Source of the DNA: Asterias amurensis
Taxonomy: Eukaryota; Echinodermata; Asteroidea; Forcipulatida; Asteriidae
Assembly: GCF_032118995.1 (NCBI RefSeq)
Contig: NC_092662.1
Location: 12,599,701 to 12,663,700 of the forward strand
Length of the DNA: 64,000 nucleotides
Direction of reading: 5' to 3'
Under the pieces are notes generated by a model. The model was not told the origin of the DNA and did not search any database. It saw only the letters and a list, made by a program, of their open reading frames with translations. This document shows, in pieces, positions 22,440 to 35,800 of this stretch. The position numbers and the translations under genes are program-made. The first letter of the stretch is position 1; the number at the start of each line of letters is the position of its first letter.

Positions 22440-23664
22440 ATAAAAATAAAGATTGGTTTATTTTCAGGGAACTTTCTACAGAATCGGGGGAGAGTTGGTA
22501 GGACTTGTGATTTAATTGAGATCAAGTCATTACAACAAAATGTATAACAAGAAACTATCATTCCCAGTTTCCAAGGTTTTTAATCATAAAAATAACATTT
22601 ATAACAAACTACTGTCTCTCAAAACATTACAATCTACATGTTTATGTAATTGTGTTGAGCATTAGTACACAATTTGGTATAAAAGAGTACTTTGGGTTGT
22701 ACTGTTCAATTAATAGATTAATTTTGACAAAGATATAAAACAATTTATCCAATACATTGTAGAGAGGTTACCCCTGCATGATCAAATGAGTTGAGCACTC
22801 AATTGCATGATTTTGGGCAGGTTTTATCTCCTTCAAATTTTGTGCAAATTTTAGCCTCTTAAAATTGCATGAATTGTGATTTTGTTTTGCAGCAAAAGCA
22901 ATCCAGCAGGGGGAAAACCGACACATTTACAAAGCTTTTTCCCCCCTGCATTTTAAAGAAGCAGGAAAAAAATTGCAAATGTACCAACAAACTAATTTGA
23001 AATAACAGAATAAAGTGCGTTTTGCATAGATATGAATCCTTTATAAAAGTACTGGGGTTTCTTCAATTTTCTTGTAAAAAAAAAAATTAATACACATGCT
23101 ACACTACAGTTTGTTAATACATGAAGTATTGTATGTACAAAGTAATCACAATTTGGATATTAAAGCTTGTGTAATTTTAGCACCTTTAATCGAGGCAGTC
23201 AAAAGTCAGAACAAGATTCAATGTTTTGTCTCAAGTACTGAACATTTTGTGTAAAATTGATTTCATGGTTTACAAGATGGCGGCATTGCTTCAAACCTGT
23301 ATGATGCATTAGCACAATACTAGTATATATGCAAAAACGGATATATTTAACTCAAACCCTAAGCACAGTTGAACTTGGCATTGGTTTTCAGAGTTAGAAT
23401 TAATTTCACTTGAGCTATTTTATCCATCAAACATAACCTTTCATTTTGTAAGCCTTTGTTTGTTTGTTTGTTTGTTTGTTTAGATGATCTTCCCACCAAG
23501 GGAACTTGGCAAACTCCCACAAGGGGATATAAACACCAAGCTGGCTACAACCAATCTCTCTCATACAAACTTTGGTTTAACGTCTATGATTATGAATCGC
23601 ACAAATCAAGAAATTGTGATTCAGTAACTAGACATCAATATTTATTCAAGTCATTTTGAAATCA

Positions 23665-23745
23665 GCGGTTAGCTGGGGATTCGAACCCACAACCTATTGA
23701 TTGCAAGTCCAACAGTCTAAACACTTGACCATGGTGACTGAAATA
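23665..23745 (-). repeat. tRNA-like SINE remnant
   Basis: On the minus strand GGTTGTGGGTTCGAATCCCC is an excellent B box, and an A-box-like TGGTCAAGTGTTTAGACTG precedes it. The acceptor stem does not pair, so it is not a functional tRNA gene. Confidence 0.6.
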
Positions 23746-25366
23746 TTACAAATCAATCGAGTCGAGACAAAATCAGATTTTTTAAGAATCTGAAATGGTG
23801 GTTAGTGTTAGAAACCTGAATGGTTGTCAAAGGACCACACTATTCTAAAAGGGACTGGGTCTCTGGCAGTATGACCTGGGGCCAGTTTCATAGAGCTGCT
23901 TAACAGCCAATTCTGTGCTTACTGTTTCAAAAAACTGCTAACCTTCCAGAACTTAAGGTCCAGTCACTCTACAGCGATAATGAACATCATAACGATAACG
24001 ACACAAGGAGAACGCATTCTATTGGTTGAATTGCTCTGCACAGCATACAAGCACGCTTATTGTACCAATCGAGGGCAGGCTTTTTGAACGTTCTCAATTT
24101 TGTTCTCGTTATCAAGGCCTGTGTGAGTTTTTTTTTTTCACCAAGCAGATGCAAAAAAGTCTGAATCCAAACAGAAAAAGAGACAAAAAGGCTGAAAATT
24201 GTTCATTATTGTCTATGAAACTGGTCCCAGATTTATCTTCATGAATACTTGACCATTTTAAGGTTTTGTACTGACAAATAAAACCAAATAGAATCCACCA
24301 TGAAATAGATCATGTTATATACGGTATATGTGTATGAGGCAATGTAATAACTAATACAAATATCAAATGCTATAATCAATACATATTCTACACAATGAAA
24401 AAACCAGACTTTATCAACACAGGTACATAAACTTTGTTAGAGTTTTTTCCACTTAAAATATTGGATTGAATAAATAGTTTACGTCTAAAAAGTATGTTCT
24501 ATTTGCATTACAAAAAAAGAAAAGACAAAAATAATAATAGAAAACAAAAACGGTATAACCCTTAACAAAAGAGCCCATGGTTCTACATAGTAGTTAGGTT
24601 TTATATTATAGAAGTACACCCCTGGTCTACAATCACAAACAAACAAGTATTTAAAGAATCATTTACATTTGAAGTTAAAAAACGCTATTATTTACTGTAT
24701 TTGATGTTAATTGCATAGTTTGTGATTATTTGCTGTATATTGTCTTAAAATTTTGAGTTACGCCCCTTTGCATTATCCAGAATGGTTTTTTTTTAAAACA
24801 AAAATACTAGACTTGATCAATTGATTGTTTTATAAAAAAACGTCAAACCACATGAAGCAATGGTGTCCTATACGATACGTTAAAAGACCCGTGCAAATTT
24901 AAGTACAAAAATGTTTCTTCATATATTTTAAAAGCACTGCTAACAAAAGAAAGATGATCAAAACTTGATTTTAAACCGTCAACTTTTATTCTTAAAGTAT
25001 GAATATGAAAGATGAGAGGCACTACAAGTATTTTTAAAGACCCATTTTGTTGAAACTTTCATTAAGAATTGTTAATAACTTTTGGTTTAACTACGAAAAG
25101 GTCAAACGTGAAAGTTCAATGCCCAAAAGTTGTTAGGATCTTTAAGTTGTTAAGTTTAAATCAAACAAGAGTAGCTCCACACAAGACCAAAAAAAAAAGC
25201 AAACATTCAAAAAGTCCTTACATAATATGAACTTTAACTTTATAAGATTGTGTTATAAACACAGATGACTAATTCACAGCTAGTTTCTACAGCAGGCAGT
25301 ACCTTTCTGTTTTGCAAACATTTCCTGAATTTAGCTTCACATGAGGCTCAGTAAATCTCTCCTATA

Positions 25367-25506
25367 CAGGGGTGGATTTCACTAAGAGTTAAGACTAGTC
25401 TTACCTCGAGTTAGGACGAGTAACTCATCCAACTTTGGACTAGCCTTCAGTTTTTTAATATCTCCTAGGACTAACTCTAACTAACTCTTTGTGAAATCTA
25501 CCCCAG
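25367..25506. mobile_element. Foldback element, family C
   Basis: Termini GGGGTGGATTTCACTAAGAG and CTCTTTGTGAAATCTACCCC are inverted repeats; the interior has TTAGGAC/GTCCTAA-type inverted words. About 140 bp. Confidence 0.85.
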
Positions 25507-26557
25507 TACAGATGAAATAACTCACAGACCTATGACCTCGCACTTAAATCATCCGGTCGAACCAACCCAAAATGTACATGTTAACTAGCTGCCCTACACC
25601 CGCCAAAAGACACAAACTCACAGAAAATTGTTGCAAAATTCTACTTTTTTTTTAAAAATACAAATGCAAGCTAAATGTAAATACCAAAATATCTGAGAAA
25701 TTCAATGTTTCTGAGAATATACAAAAACTGATAGCACCTTCAGAGATATAAATTAGACTTATCCGGCTAGACTTCTTATTTATTAGACTTACCCCGCTAG
25801 ACTTCTTATTATGTTGTTTTCAGATTAGCACCACAAGTACAAAAAGGGATTTTAAAAAGGCAGCATGGTTCTTTAAAAAAAGTTCTGATATTTTTGTTTG
25901 TTTGTTTGTTTGTTTGTTTATTTACTTGTTTTTGTTGCACCAGTATGCAATTTTTTTTTTGCGATGGTAAGTTCTGGAACTTCCCAGTACCCATGCTTTG
26001 GGGTCATATGTTTAGAGCTGGGTAAGTTTCATATATATTGTACAACCACATAGACTGGAGATCCATGCGTTGTGCGTATTGCGCAATGCGACAACAAGGT
26101 AAAACACACGCCAAAGCACACAATGCAATATGTATTCTTTGGAGTTGACATGTATTTTCATTTTAAACATTACACAAAACGCACGACGCAAAACACAGAT
26201 TTCCTGTATTAGTAGAAAAAAAATGATACCAGTCAAAGCAAAACATGTAATGTTCATGTTTTGAGACTGGTCCCCTGTATGGGTATTGCTGAGCAATTTC
26301 CATTTCCAACATTGATAAGAGTTGCGAGTCCAGGTTGGGTAGACAACATTTTTGGGGGAGTTTAACGGCAGCATTGATTATGAACGTCTTTAATAATGAA
26401 ATCAAGTACTCATTAATTCCTTTCCTTCATCCAACAATATAAAAATTTAAAAAAAACAAAGAAAAAAAAACACATGCCTTTATAATAAAAAAATCCCTCA
26501 CACAATACAGATCCACCCAAAATGTTAATATATGACTAAACACACTGAAGTATTCAT

Positions 26558-26563
26558 TTTATT
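26558..26563 (-). terminator. Poly(A) signal candidate, laminin gamma
   Basis: AATAAA on the minus strand, 55 nt downstream of the laminin stop codon. This is the nearest cleavage/polyadenylation signal; a longer form could use 22457-22462. Confidence 0.4.
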
Positions 26564-26617
26564 AAATAGAGTTTTTAAAACAATAAAGAGAGTGAATGTG
26601 GAGTAGTAGGCCAAGCG

Positions 26618-26886
26618 TTAACGCCTACCAGCGTTCTCCAAAATGTCACTGTTCGGACAGAAGTCGGGGAGGGAGTCGCTGATGTCTTGGATGTTAGCAA
26701 CTTGCTTTCGGAGTTCATCCAGAGAGAACTGGTACGTGTTGATCCAGCCTCGTTGTTGTTGCTCAGCGTCTGCGAGGCGCTGCATGACCTGGTCGATGTT
26801 GAGGTCCCTCTCGAAGGTGCGCTTCACGTTGCCAAAGTCCTCTTCGATGTCTCGGAGGCGATTGGGGTTGAGATCGCTAAGGCCAT
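26618..26886 (-). CDS. LAMC1: Laminin gamma exon 25: C-terminal coiled coil, beta-linking cysteine, stop
   Basis: Residues 1227-1315 and TAA. The end [17 protein letters not shown] aligns with human gamma-1 LPSGCFNTPSIEKP. Cys1303 matches the cysteine bonded to the beta chain. Glu1310 is seven residues after that cysteine, the same spacing as the integrin-critical Glu of human gamma-1 and gamma-2, but the tail runs three residues further. Confidence 0.96.
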
Positions 26887-29800
26887 CTGGAAGTGGATTT
26901 GGAAACAATTTTATATGAAGATGTTTCTAACATCAAAAATGCTGTAGTTTATCTTGTGTATTGGTTTGCTTGGATAAACTTCCCGTCAAGGGAACTCAAC
27001 ATGTAAACTGAACCAGTGCACTATCAAAAAGAGAAAGTCTTCGCCCCAGTGTTCTTGGTTCGACTGGCTGCATATTGCACCACAGCACCTTGTAAACCAT
27101 TGGTGCTATGTTAAGGAGTAGGTCTCATAATTCAAACCAAGTCCCACATACCTTGCGAAAAAACACTGTCTGTTAAAACGACTTGAAGGCCACCGAAACG
27201 TTGAGACCAATTTTAGGTCCCGAAAAATCAAGCATCTGAAAGCACACAACATCGTGTGACAAGGGTGTTTTTTCTTTCATTATTCTCTTGCAACTTCAAG
27301 GACTAATTGCGTCCAAATTTTAACAGATTTTTTTTTTTTATGAATACATTGTGGAACACCAAGTGAATGGGATACACCAAGTGTTGTGGCACAATATGCT
27401 GCCAATCAAACCAGGGACACTGGGACGAAGACCGCCTCTTTTTGATAAGTGCCCTCTGTTTTTTATGCCTTGCAACACACATGTCAAGTGAGAATACTGG
27501 GCCCAATTTCATGGCTCTGCTTACCGCCGAATTCTGCGTTTACGATTGCGTTTCCCCGCTTACATGCAAGCGCCGAATTTCTGCGCTAGCCTTGTAAGCG
27601 TCGAATGGCTATAGTAACGAGGAATATGCACCCGCAGAAGCCAAAATTCGCCGCTAACCCGTGAAATACGCTTGCCGTAAGCACAGAATTCCCTGCTTCA
27701 GTAAGCGCCGATTATGTGCTTACGGTAAGCAGAGCCATGAAATTGGGCCCTGGGGTTGATTTCACAAAGAGCTAGGACTAGTCTTATCTCGAGTTAGGAC
27801 CAGTTACTGATCCTAACTTAGGACTATCCATGCAATTTTTATATCTCCTAGTTAGGACTAGTCCTAACTCTTTGTGAAATCGACCCCTGGTCTTTGACAA
27901 TTACCGAAGATGCCTTTAAGTAAATTTGCTGAAATGTTGAATATTGACTTACTGAGATCATCCATGATTTGATTGACTTGATCCAAAGCACCTTGGACAG
28001 CCTGAGTAGCCTCGTCAGTCTTACGCTTAGCATCGTTGGCCTTCATCTGAGCCTGATGCCATAAAGAGAAAAAAAACACATTAGAAACAACATCAACAAT
28101 ATTTTAGGGGAAGCTTTCTACCATCATTATCTTCAAAATGTCTAAGAATAATGTAAATTTATGAACACTGTGTTTTGTGTCCTAAGTACCCAGACCCTTT
28201 AAGGACGGACGCTGACGATGAGACACACCTTTAAACTAGAACACTGCGACTATTCTCATTGTCTCCCTGACCAGGGGCGGATTGCAATAAAACGGTCTTA
28301 GCCAGTGGTCTAAGACCAGTCAGTTATAGCCAGCTATCTGGGCCTTAGACGGTCTTAGCTTAGTCAGTCATTTAAGCATGTTGCAATAAGCCGGTCTTAG
28401 AGATAAATCAGTAAGCAGTAGTGAAATATATGCACAAACAAGCATTCCTTATAAGCTTGGCTAGTTATGATGGCCGCCATTATCCAAGACAGCGACAATG
28501 GCTTTGAACTGTTAACAAAGATCAAACATTAGGCAACTAGCCTGCAGTCTAACAGACAAGTTAGGTGGCGTAGATTGTTCTTTTTTTCTAGTTCTATGGT
28601 TACATGAACTGCAGTCACATTAAGCAATTTAGTGACTCTGGAAGGAAAACAAAAAGCCTGGGACAAAAATACAGATTTAGTTAATGTTATCGATTATTTA
28701 AACAAGTATTAAATGGATGTAACGCCATGTTAAAACAAAACAAAGACCGTTTTTAGCCAGCTCAGCACAGGCTTAAGATTTCAGACTGGCTTAAAATATA
28801 AACCGTGGTATTGCAATCGGTTTATATTTGAAGACCGTCTAAGTGTCTCAAGTTAGCCAGCTAAAGCACACAGACTGGTTTAAGACCGCTTGGTGCTTTC
28901 CACCTGAGAGTATGTACCAACCTGTTGGATGAGCTCAGAGTCATCATCAGCCTGGGTCTCAAGAGCTCCTAGCTCCATCATGGTCTGGGTGGCGTTGTCT
29001 TTCAAGAAGTCCGCTCGGTCGTTTTGTGCCTGGGCGATAAGATTGATGTCATCGGCCTGCTGCTTAATGATCTGTGCACCCTGGATTGGAAAAGGATGAA
29101 GTTATAGAGAACATTTAAGAAACTGGCAATAACAAGGGTTTGGTTTGGTTTTTTTTTTTGTAACACAAAACACATGTCCACAGATTGACATTAAACTTGC
29201 ACAATTTGAAGATAATGATATTATACTTGTTGAGGTGCTGTAGTTTTTGAGAAATGAGTAAAACAATGTCACGAAAATACGTTTCACATGCTAAAATAAT
29301 TTTCATCTCAGTGAGATAAAAACTATTTTTGTGACTTGTTTTACTCGTTTCTAAAACTCTACAGCACCTCAGCAAGTTAAACTTTATTAAAAAAGGGAAG
29401 CTTTCAACCATCATTATCTTCAAATCGTGAAAGTTAAATGTAATCTTTGGACAATGTGTCCTTCTTTTCAACCTCAACCCTACATGTTCTAAAATCTGAA
29501 TTATACAGTCCACAAATCATCCTCATGGAAACATCTCACCAATTAGCCCGAACTCTGTTTTGCCGACGACGTTGGTCTACGCTAGTCAACTATTTGGAAC
29601 CAGCCTACTGGGCATGGTCGCAACACTGGTTATCAATAGCCATTGTTAGAGCACAGTGCAGAGTGGACAAGTTTTAATAAAATGCTAACGTGTGTTAAAT
29701 TGACGTCGTTCACCCTACGCACGTCACTAAACAGCTACTTGATCCATACCCGAACTTCACCCATATTGGTTCTATTTACCTCTGATGCCGCAGTGGCATT

Positions 29801-32800
29801 AGCCTCTGCCATCCCAGCTACCTCCCTGGCCTTCAGAGCATCTTCCTCGGCAGCATCGATAGTGCCTTGGGCCCCAATGGAAGTCTCGTTGGCTTGATCA
29901 ATCTTCTCAATGATTCCAGGGATCCTCTGCAGAGCGATGCGAGCTTCCTCTTTACTGGACTCCACTTTCTCGTTGAATCCTACGAGGGGGAAAAAGTTTT
30001 ATAGATTGACGCATCGGTGCAAAAACGTATCTAAAATAGCATTTATGTTACATGCGCAGGCCTGATACTTCACAGAGGCAACGAAGGCAATTGCCTCCGT
30101 GCCCCCCATGTCATTGCCTTGGTGCGCTTGAAATGCTACAGTAGAAATTTACAACTTCCTCATGGGGTGCCCCTTACCACGGAGAAAATGCCTTGGTGCC
30201 CTGGCCTTGTCCAAAAGGAATCTTACAGGCCTGAATATGAGTTTGATAGCGTCAAAAGGTTGTATCTCTTTTTAAAAAAAAATTGTCTCAGTGAGTCGAA
30301 AATTATTTCAGCATGTAAACACAATTTTCGTGACATTTTTTTACTTACTCATTTCTCAAAAACTACAGCACCTCAGGAAGTAATATTTTAAGGGAAGCTT
30401 TCTACTATCAATATCTTCAAACTGTGTGAGTTTGATGTAAGTCTGTGGACATTGTGTTTTGTGTCCAACAAAAAAGTACCCAAACCCTTTAAAAAAAGCC
30501 TGTAGGAACAAACGAAAACCAACAGGCGTCGAGGCGATATTTTTGCACAGAGCATTTTCTGTTTAGTACCTCCCTGTAGATTGACTCACCTAGTAGGTCC
30601 TCCAGGATACCTTTAGCTTCAGCTAGAGTTGCGTCTCCCTGGTTCTTAGCGGCGTCTGCTTCCATCTCAGCGGAATGAGCCTTCACCATTAACAGATCCA
30701 GTTTCTACAAGAACAAATAATCAAGCAATTATGTTAACCAATTCATGGTGGATTATTTTCTTTTTGTACTTTTGTTTTATGAAAGTCGCCAGACACACAA
30801 GGCCTAAAAGCCACTTCAAGGTGTGGGCTACAATTATTTTGTTCCAGGGGCCAGTACCTTTACTCCTAGGGCTGAAATAGGGTTACCTCCTTTACAGTCT
30901 ATATGGTTGTAGGCTTGGGTATCATTAGTCCGAAGCCTGGCTGTTAGAGCAGAAAGCACTACCTCCCCAACGTTATGTTGCAAGTGTCACGACCAGGCCT
31001 CAAACCCAAACTCTGCTGATCAAACACCAGAGCTTGAATCCGGTGCTCTTAACCGCTCGACGATGACACGCCAGAATGACCTGTGTCCATGACACAAGTG
31101 CACGCCAACTTGGTGTCAGGTACCACACACGTGAATGACTATGTGCCCAAGTCTTGGCTTAAGGTGTTGGCTTTTCAATACACTTTTTGGGTGGAAAAGG
31201 ATGATGACATGGGTAAGTATAAGGGACAACAAGCTTTTTGAAACGATGAATGAACGACAACGGTTTCAATCAAAGAATAACGCAAAGCATTTTGGCGGGT
31301 ATAGCTCCCGACTCATGTGTCAAAATCAAAGTGCTTTTGGATGTTTGGTTCCCCTTCGCTTGTGAGTGTTGTGCAATAAAATTACTTGCTGCTTGATGAT
31401 CAATTTCCGACAAATAAACAAATAAAGTAAACAAATAAAATAAAGCGTGGATCAGTCATTCATGGCGGAGACAGGGGAAAAAGCAGAGCCCGCAAAAAAA
31501 AAGCCGCGGAAGATGCTAGGTTCCCCTTCCGTGTTGTTGCTTGATGTTGGACAAAAACAAATGAAATCAAATGATGACCAGCCATTCACAACGTAGACCA
31601 TCCCACAAACAAAAACGCGGAAGTCTCTTGGCTGATGTGAGCAAAGCGTAGTTAGTATGCAAGAGAGTTATAAACGCGCTGACCTGTTGAGCTTTGTTTC
31701 CATCTTCAAGAAGCTTAGTGGCCTCATCCGCCTGTTGCTCCACCTGATCAAGTAGATCACGATTTGTTGCTTTGATGTTAGCGGCTTCATCTTTAATCCT
31801 CTGGGCCTGGATGTGGGATTAAACAAATTAACAACAATCAATCATAGAAGGTCTATAGACCCCTTGCAATACGTGCAGTGTACTGTCATCCCTGTATACA
31901 AAAATTGATTAATATTATTATTATTATTAATATAAACAACAAGGGAAACTGACTTAATATTAAGTTCCCATTCCTGAACCTACCTCTTCCTTAATGTCAT
32001 CTGCATTGTCCACGAGGGAGTCTCCATTGTACAGTGGTAAAGGCTGACGAGACTTGGACAGCAACGCTGTGGAGTCGCTGTGTACTGCATCAGCTTTATT
32101 CTTAGACTCCTCAGCTAACATGGCCGCCGTGGCGAAGAGCTCTTCAGCATCGGTGTAGCTGCAAGTCAAAAAGGAAATCAGTCCTCATTATACAGGTGTG
32201 TGAGCGGGTCGTGAAAATAAAAGGGGAAAACTTTGCCGGATTTTGGGCCAGCGCTACAGAAAGAATAACAGGCTTTGTTCGGCAGCGTATACAAAACATT
32301 AACAGAAACTTGGCCACAATTCATACATTGTAACACCGTGTTGTTCAACCTCATTTTCACAAGCGCGATGCGTCGTCGTCGACTGCTATACGTTTGGTAT
32401 CCTTGTCGCAAAAATCTGTGCCTAGTCTAGACTCAAGGTGGTGGCTTTTTAATACAGTTTTTAGTAAAGGGCTCTCTCTTGGTGCAATGAGACAATGAAA
32501 TTGAAATACATGTATAATGGACGTCACGCTAAACGAAAAAATTTACAACAGAGGCTTCAATCAAAGACTAACGAGGAGCATTTTACCTGGTCTGGCCCCC
32601 AACTCATGTGTTAAAATCAAAATGCAATTAAATTGCTGATGATGCCATAAAAATCCTGCTTGTTGATCTTTTTTGGACGTAAAAAAAGAACAAAAAACGT
32701 GGGCCAGCCATTTGTCGGGCCGCGGCACGGACGGGAAAAAAAGCAAAATAGAAATGAGTCAATTCCAGGGGTTAAGAGCAAGCAAGGCATGCTGGGAAAA

Positions 32801-35800
32801 AGAAAATTGTGCGGAGAGGTCAATCACCTCTGGGAATGAGGTTGACACTCTGCGGCCACCAGCGCCCTGGGAATAAGGTTGACGCTCTGCCACCACCAGT
32901 GCCCAGACTGTTCAGTCATGACACTACTTAACTCTAATACTTACTTTTCCTTGACTTGATTAATCAGACCTTCAATGTCGGAGTCGGGTCCTCCTCTCTG
33001 AACAAGTCTCAAAGCTTCCTCTGATGTCTCCTTAGCATCGATAGCAGCGCCCTCAATGTCATTAGACTGAACCTCTTGCCTGTTAATTATTAATAATAAT
33101 AATTTAATTAATAAAAATAATAATAATAATAATAATAATATAGAGGATTAAGTAGGATTTCAAATTTTACATGGTGGAAATACGATAAGTATGTTTGCCG
33201 GAACATGATGTAATGATAATCTCAGGCATGCAACTGCCCGTTGAAAAAAAGAGAGGAAAATTTTCAAAGGCACAACGCAAGTGCGGAGCGAGGCAGCCGA
33301 AACGCCACAGGACATGATACCCACAATGATACCCTAGAAAATGTTGAGGTTTATTATGCTCTAAGGTGCATTGTTAGCATGTACTAGGCTTATTTTACAT
33401 GATTGTAGCTGTACACTGTTATGCCAGGCATATATTTGGCTAAAAAAAACAAAACAAAAAAAAAAATTTCTTTTTCCCACGTTTTTTTTGTTTTTTTTTT
33501 TCACGTAAAAAAAAACAAAAAAAAAACGCGGAAACGCGGAAGAGTTGCATGCCTGTAATCTATAAATGAGTTGGGGTGGTTCTGAAACGAACCGTTAGTT
33601 TCAGCTCAACCTTTTGATCAGTATGCTCTGATCATCTTCTGGAGTAAGCTGGACTCTGTATACTGATGATGTGGTGAATAATAAAGACATTTGTAAAGCG
33701 CATAAAGAGAACAATGAAACATACATTGAGTGAAAGATACAATTACAAATAAGCAGAGACCTAAAACAGTGTAAAGAACTAGCCTAGCGAATATGTACAG
33801 GAAGACTATTCCAAAGAAATGGTGCGGGGTAAAAAAATCATCTGTGGCCATAAAAAATGGAAGACGCTCTTGTAGTTGTGGTAAGCAATGACTGTCGAGT
33901 TGAGATGATCATAAAGTCCGATTAGGGGAATAATGGTAACAAGTTTTGATCAATAAGCAGGAGATCAACATGTTTGTAAAACAAAAATCAGGATGCAGAA
34001 CATTGAGTTTAAAGGCATTGGACACTGTTGGTAATTAATCAAAGTATTTATCATCATAAAACCTTACTTGGTAATGAGTAATGGGGAGAAGTTGATAGTA
34101 TAAAACATTGTTAGAAACGGCTCCCTCTCAAGTGATGTAGTTTTCGAGAATGAAGTAAATTTCCACGAATTTGATTTCGAGACCTCAGAATTAGAATTTG
34201 ACGTCTCAAAATCAAGCATCTGAAAGCACACAACTTTGTGTGACAAGGGTGTTCTTTCATTATTACCTTGCAACTTGAACGACCGATTGAGTTCGAATTT
34301 TTACAGGTTTGTTATTTTATGCATATGTTGAGATACACCAAGCGAGAAGACTGGTCTTTGTTAATTACCAATAGTGTCCAGTGTCTTTAACCAAAAACAT
34401 TGTGGATTTTTTAGTGAGTCCCCCAGTTCTTGCACGACCCCCTTAAGAGTTCCTTATTCACAAACCAGCTCGTTTACTAAAACCAGCGCAATAAACTTAT
34501 GGTTTAACTTGCCCCAGGAAGTTGTAGTAGCCCTGATTTTAAACATGTATTGTCATAAGTGTATCTTTCTGACGCATTTATGGCAGCAATCATAACCAGT
34601 ATTATAGGCAAATAAAGTTACATCAAATTAGCACATTTAAAAAACGTATTATTCACATCTTAATGGAATAAATATGATGACTTGAAGCAAGTAGGATGCG
34701 CAGTTTTTAGTAGCCCACAGGGCAAGTTGAGAGGTTGTGTTTACTAGCCCGTAGCAGTTTCTACTAGACAATGTACACCAGGCTAGTGTTAAGGGGGAGT
34801 GTTTCTGGCGAGTGAAGGGTGGAAAAACGAACTTAACTTGTAGCATTTGAAACTTAGCATGGTGGGAATCGGATATGGAAAAGTTTGTGGTGACAAAACA
34901 GAGTTAAGGTAGATTTACCCTGAGGAAAGCTCCCTGGCTTGTTGGGCTAGACGCTGCATCTCCAGAACTTGTTCAGATTTGTTCCTGGCCGTTTCATTCT
35001 GATTGTGGAGGAACATCCATCCCTCATCCAGCTTACGCTGGGCCTCTTCAAGAAGCTGCTTGATGCGATCGATGACAACGAAGGCTCCAGCAACCTCTGT
35101 AAATGAGAAAGGGTAGATGATGGAATATTGGAATCATACGAATAAACCAAACGAAGCCCAACCACACCAGGGCCCAATTTCATGGCTCTGATTACCTTAA
35201 GCAAAGAATCTGCGCGTATGGAAGCAGGGAATTCTGTGCTTACTTCAAGCATATTTAAAGGTTAGCATGAAATTTTGGGTTCTGCGAGTGCGTACTCCAT
35301 GTTACTAGGCATTCTACGCTTACAAGGCTAGCACAGAAATTTGGCCTTGCAGGTAAGCAGAGAATGGTGATCATAAGCACCGAATTCGGCGGTAAGCAGA
35401 GCCATGAAATTGGGCCCAGGTCTGGCATGTTCCTAGTATGATCAAAATATGACAATTCAAGTCGTAGAGCGTCCTTCTCGTTTTAAGTACGTTGCCACTC
35501 CTTCTAATTCCAAGATGGGATAGTCGTCCAAAATTTTTGAGCAGGCTAAAAGTTCTTAAGCACCCTCCGATCAAACCTCTTCAAGCGTAAAAAGTCCATA
35601 TCATGTCCACTCTCTTTGCACATGATTTAAGTCCAGTCGATCAATCAATCAATCAACCGTAGAGACAGCAAGGGTCCGACACGCTGACCTCTTGTGTCCC
35701 AACCTACAGCCTCACGCCACATGCCCAGTCAGAAAAATAAATTTTCAGAGTGTAGGAGAACGAGTTGGGTGTGATGGGGGCTTAAGGGATGGTTTTTACC

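Larger units (their letters stand above)
22440..26617 (-). other. Possible long 3' UTR of the laminin gamma gene; AT-rich, no gene
   Basis: AT-rich sequence without a supportable gene and with far fewer foldback elements than either side. On the minus strand an AATAAA lies 55 nt after the laminin stop (26558-26563) and another at the far edge (22457-22462). Either a short or a roughly 4-kb 3' UTR is possible. Inside are a SINE-like tRNA remnant (23665-23745), a foldback element (25367-25506), TTTG microsatellites (23455-23482 and about 25893-25920), and terminal fragments of two foldback families near 23880 and 23950-24115. Confidence 0.35.
27195..27918. mobile_element. Family A foldback element split by inserted families K, B and C
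   Basis: The family A interior (AAGCATCTGAAAGCACACAA...GACAAGGGTGTTTTTTC) runs to about 27340 and its right end resumes at 27893 (GGTCTTTGACAATTACCGAA...TGCCTTT). Between them lie a family K piece (about 27352-27495), a complete family B element and a complete family C element. Confidence 0.75.

Noticed and set aside
23665..23745. Functional tRNA gene on the minus strand
   Set aside because: The B box is good, but the acceptor arms do not pair and the anticodon region is not tRNA-like; it is a SINE head.
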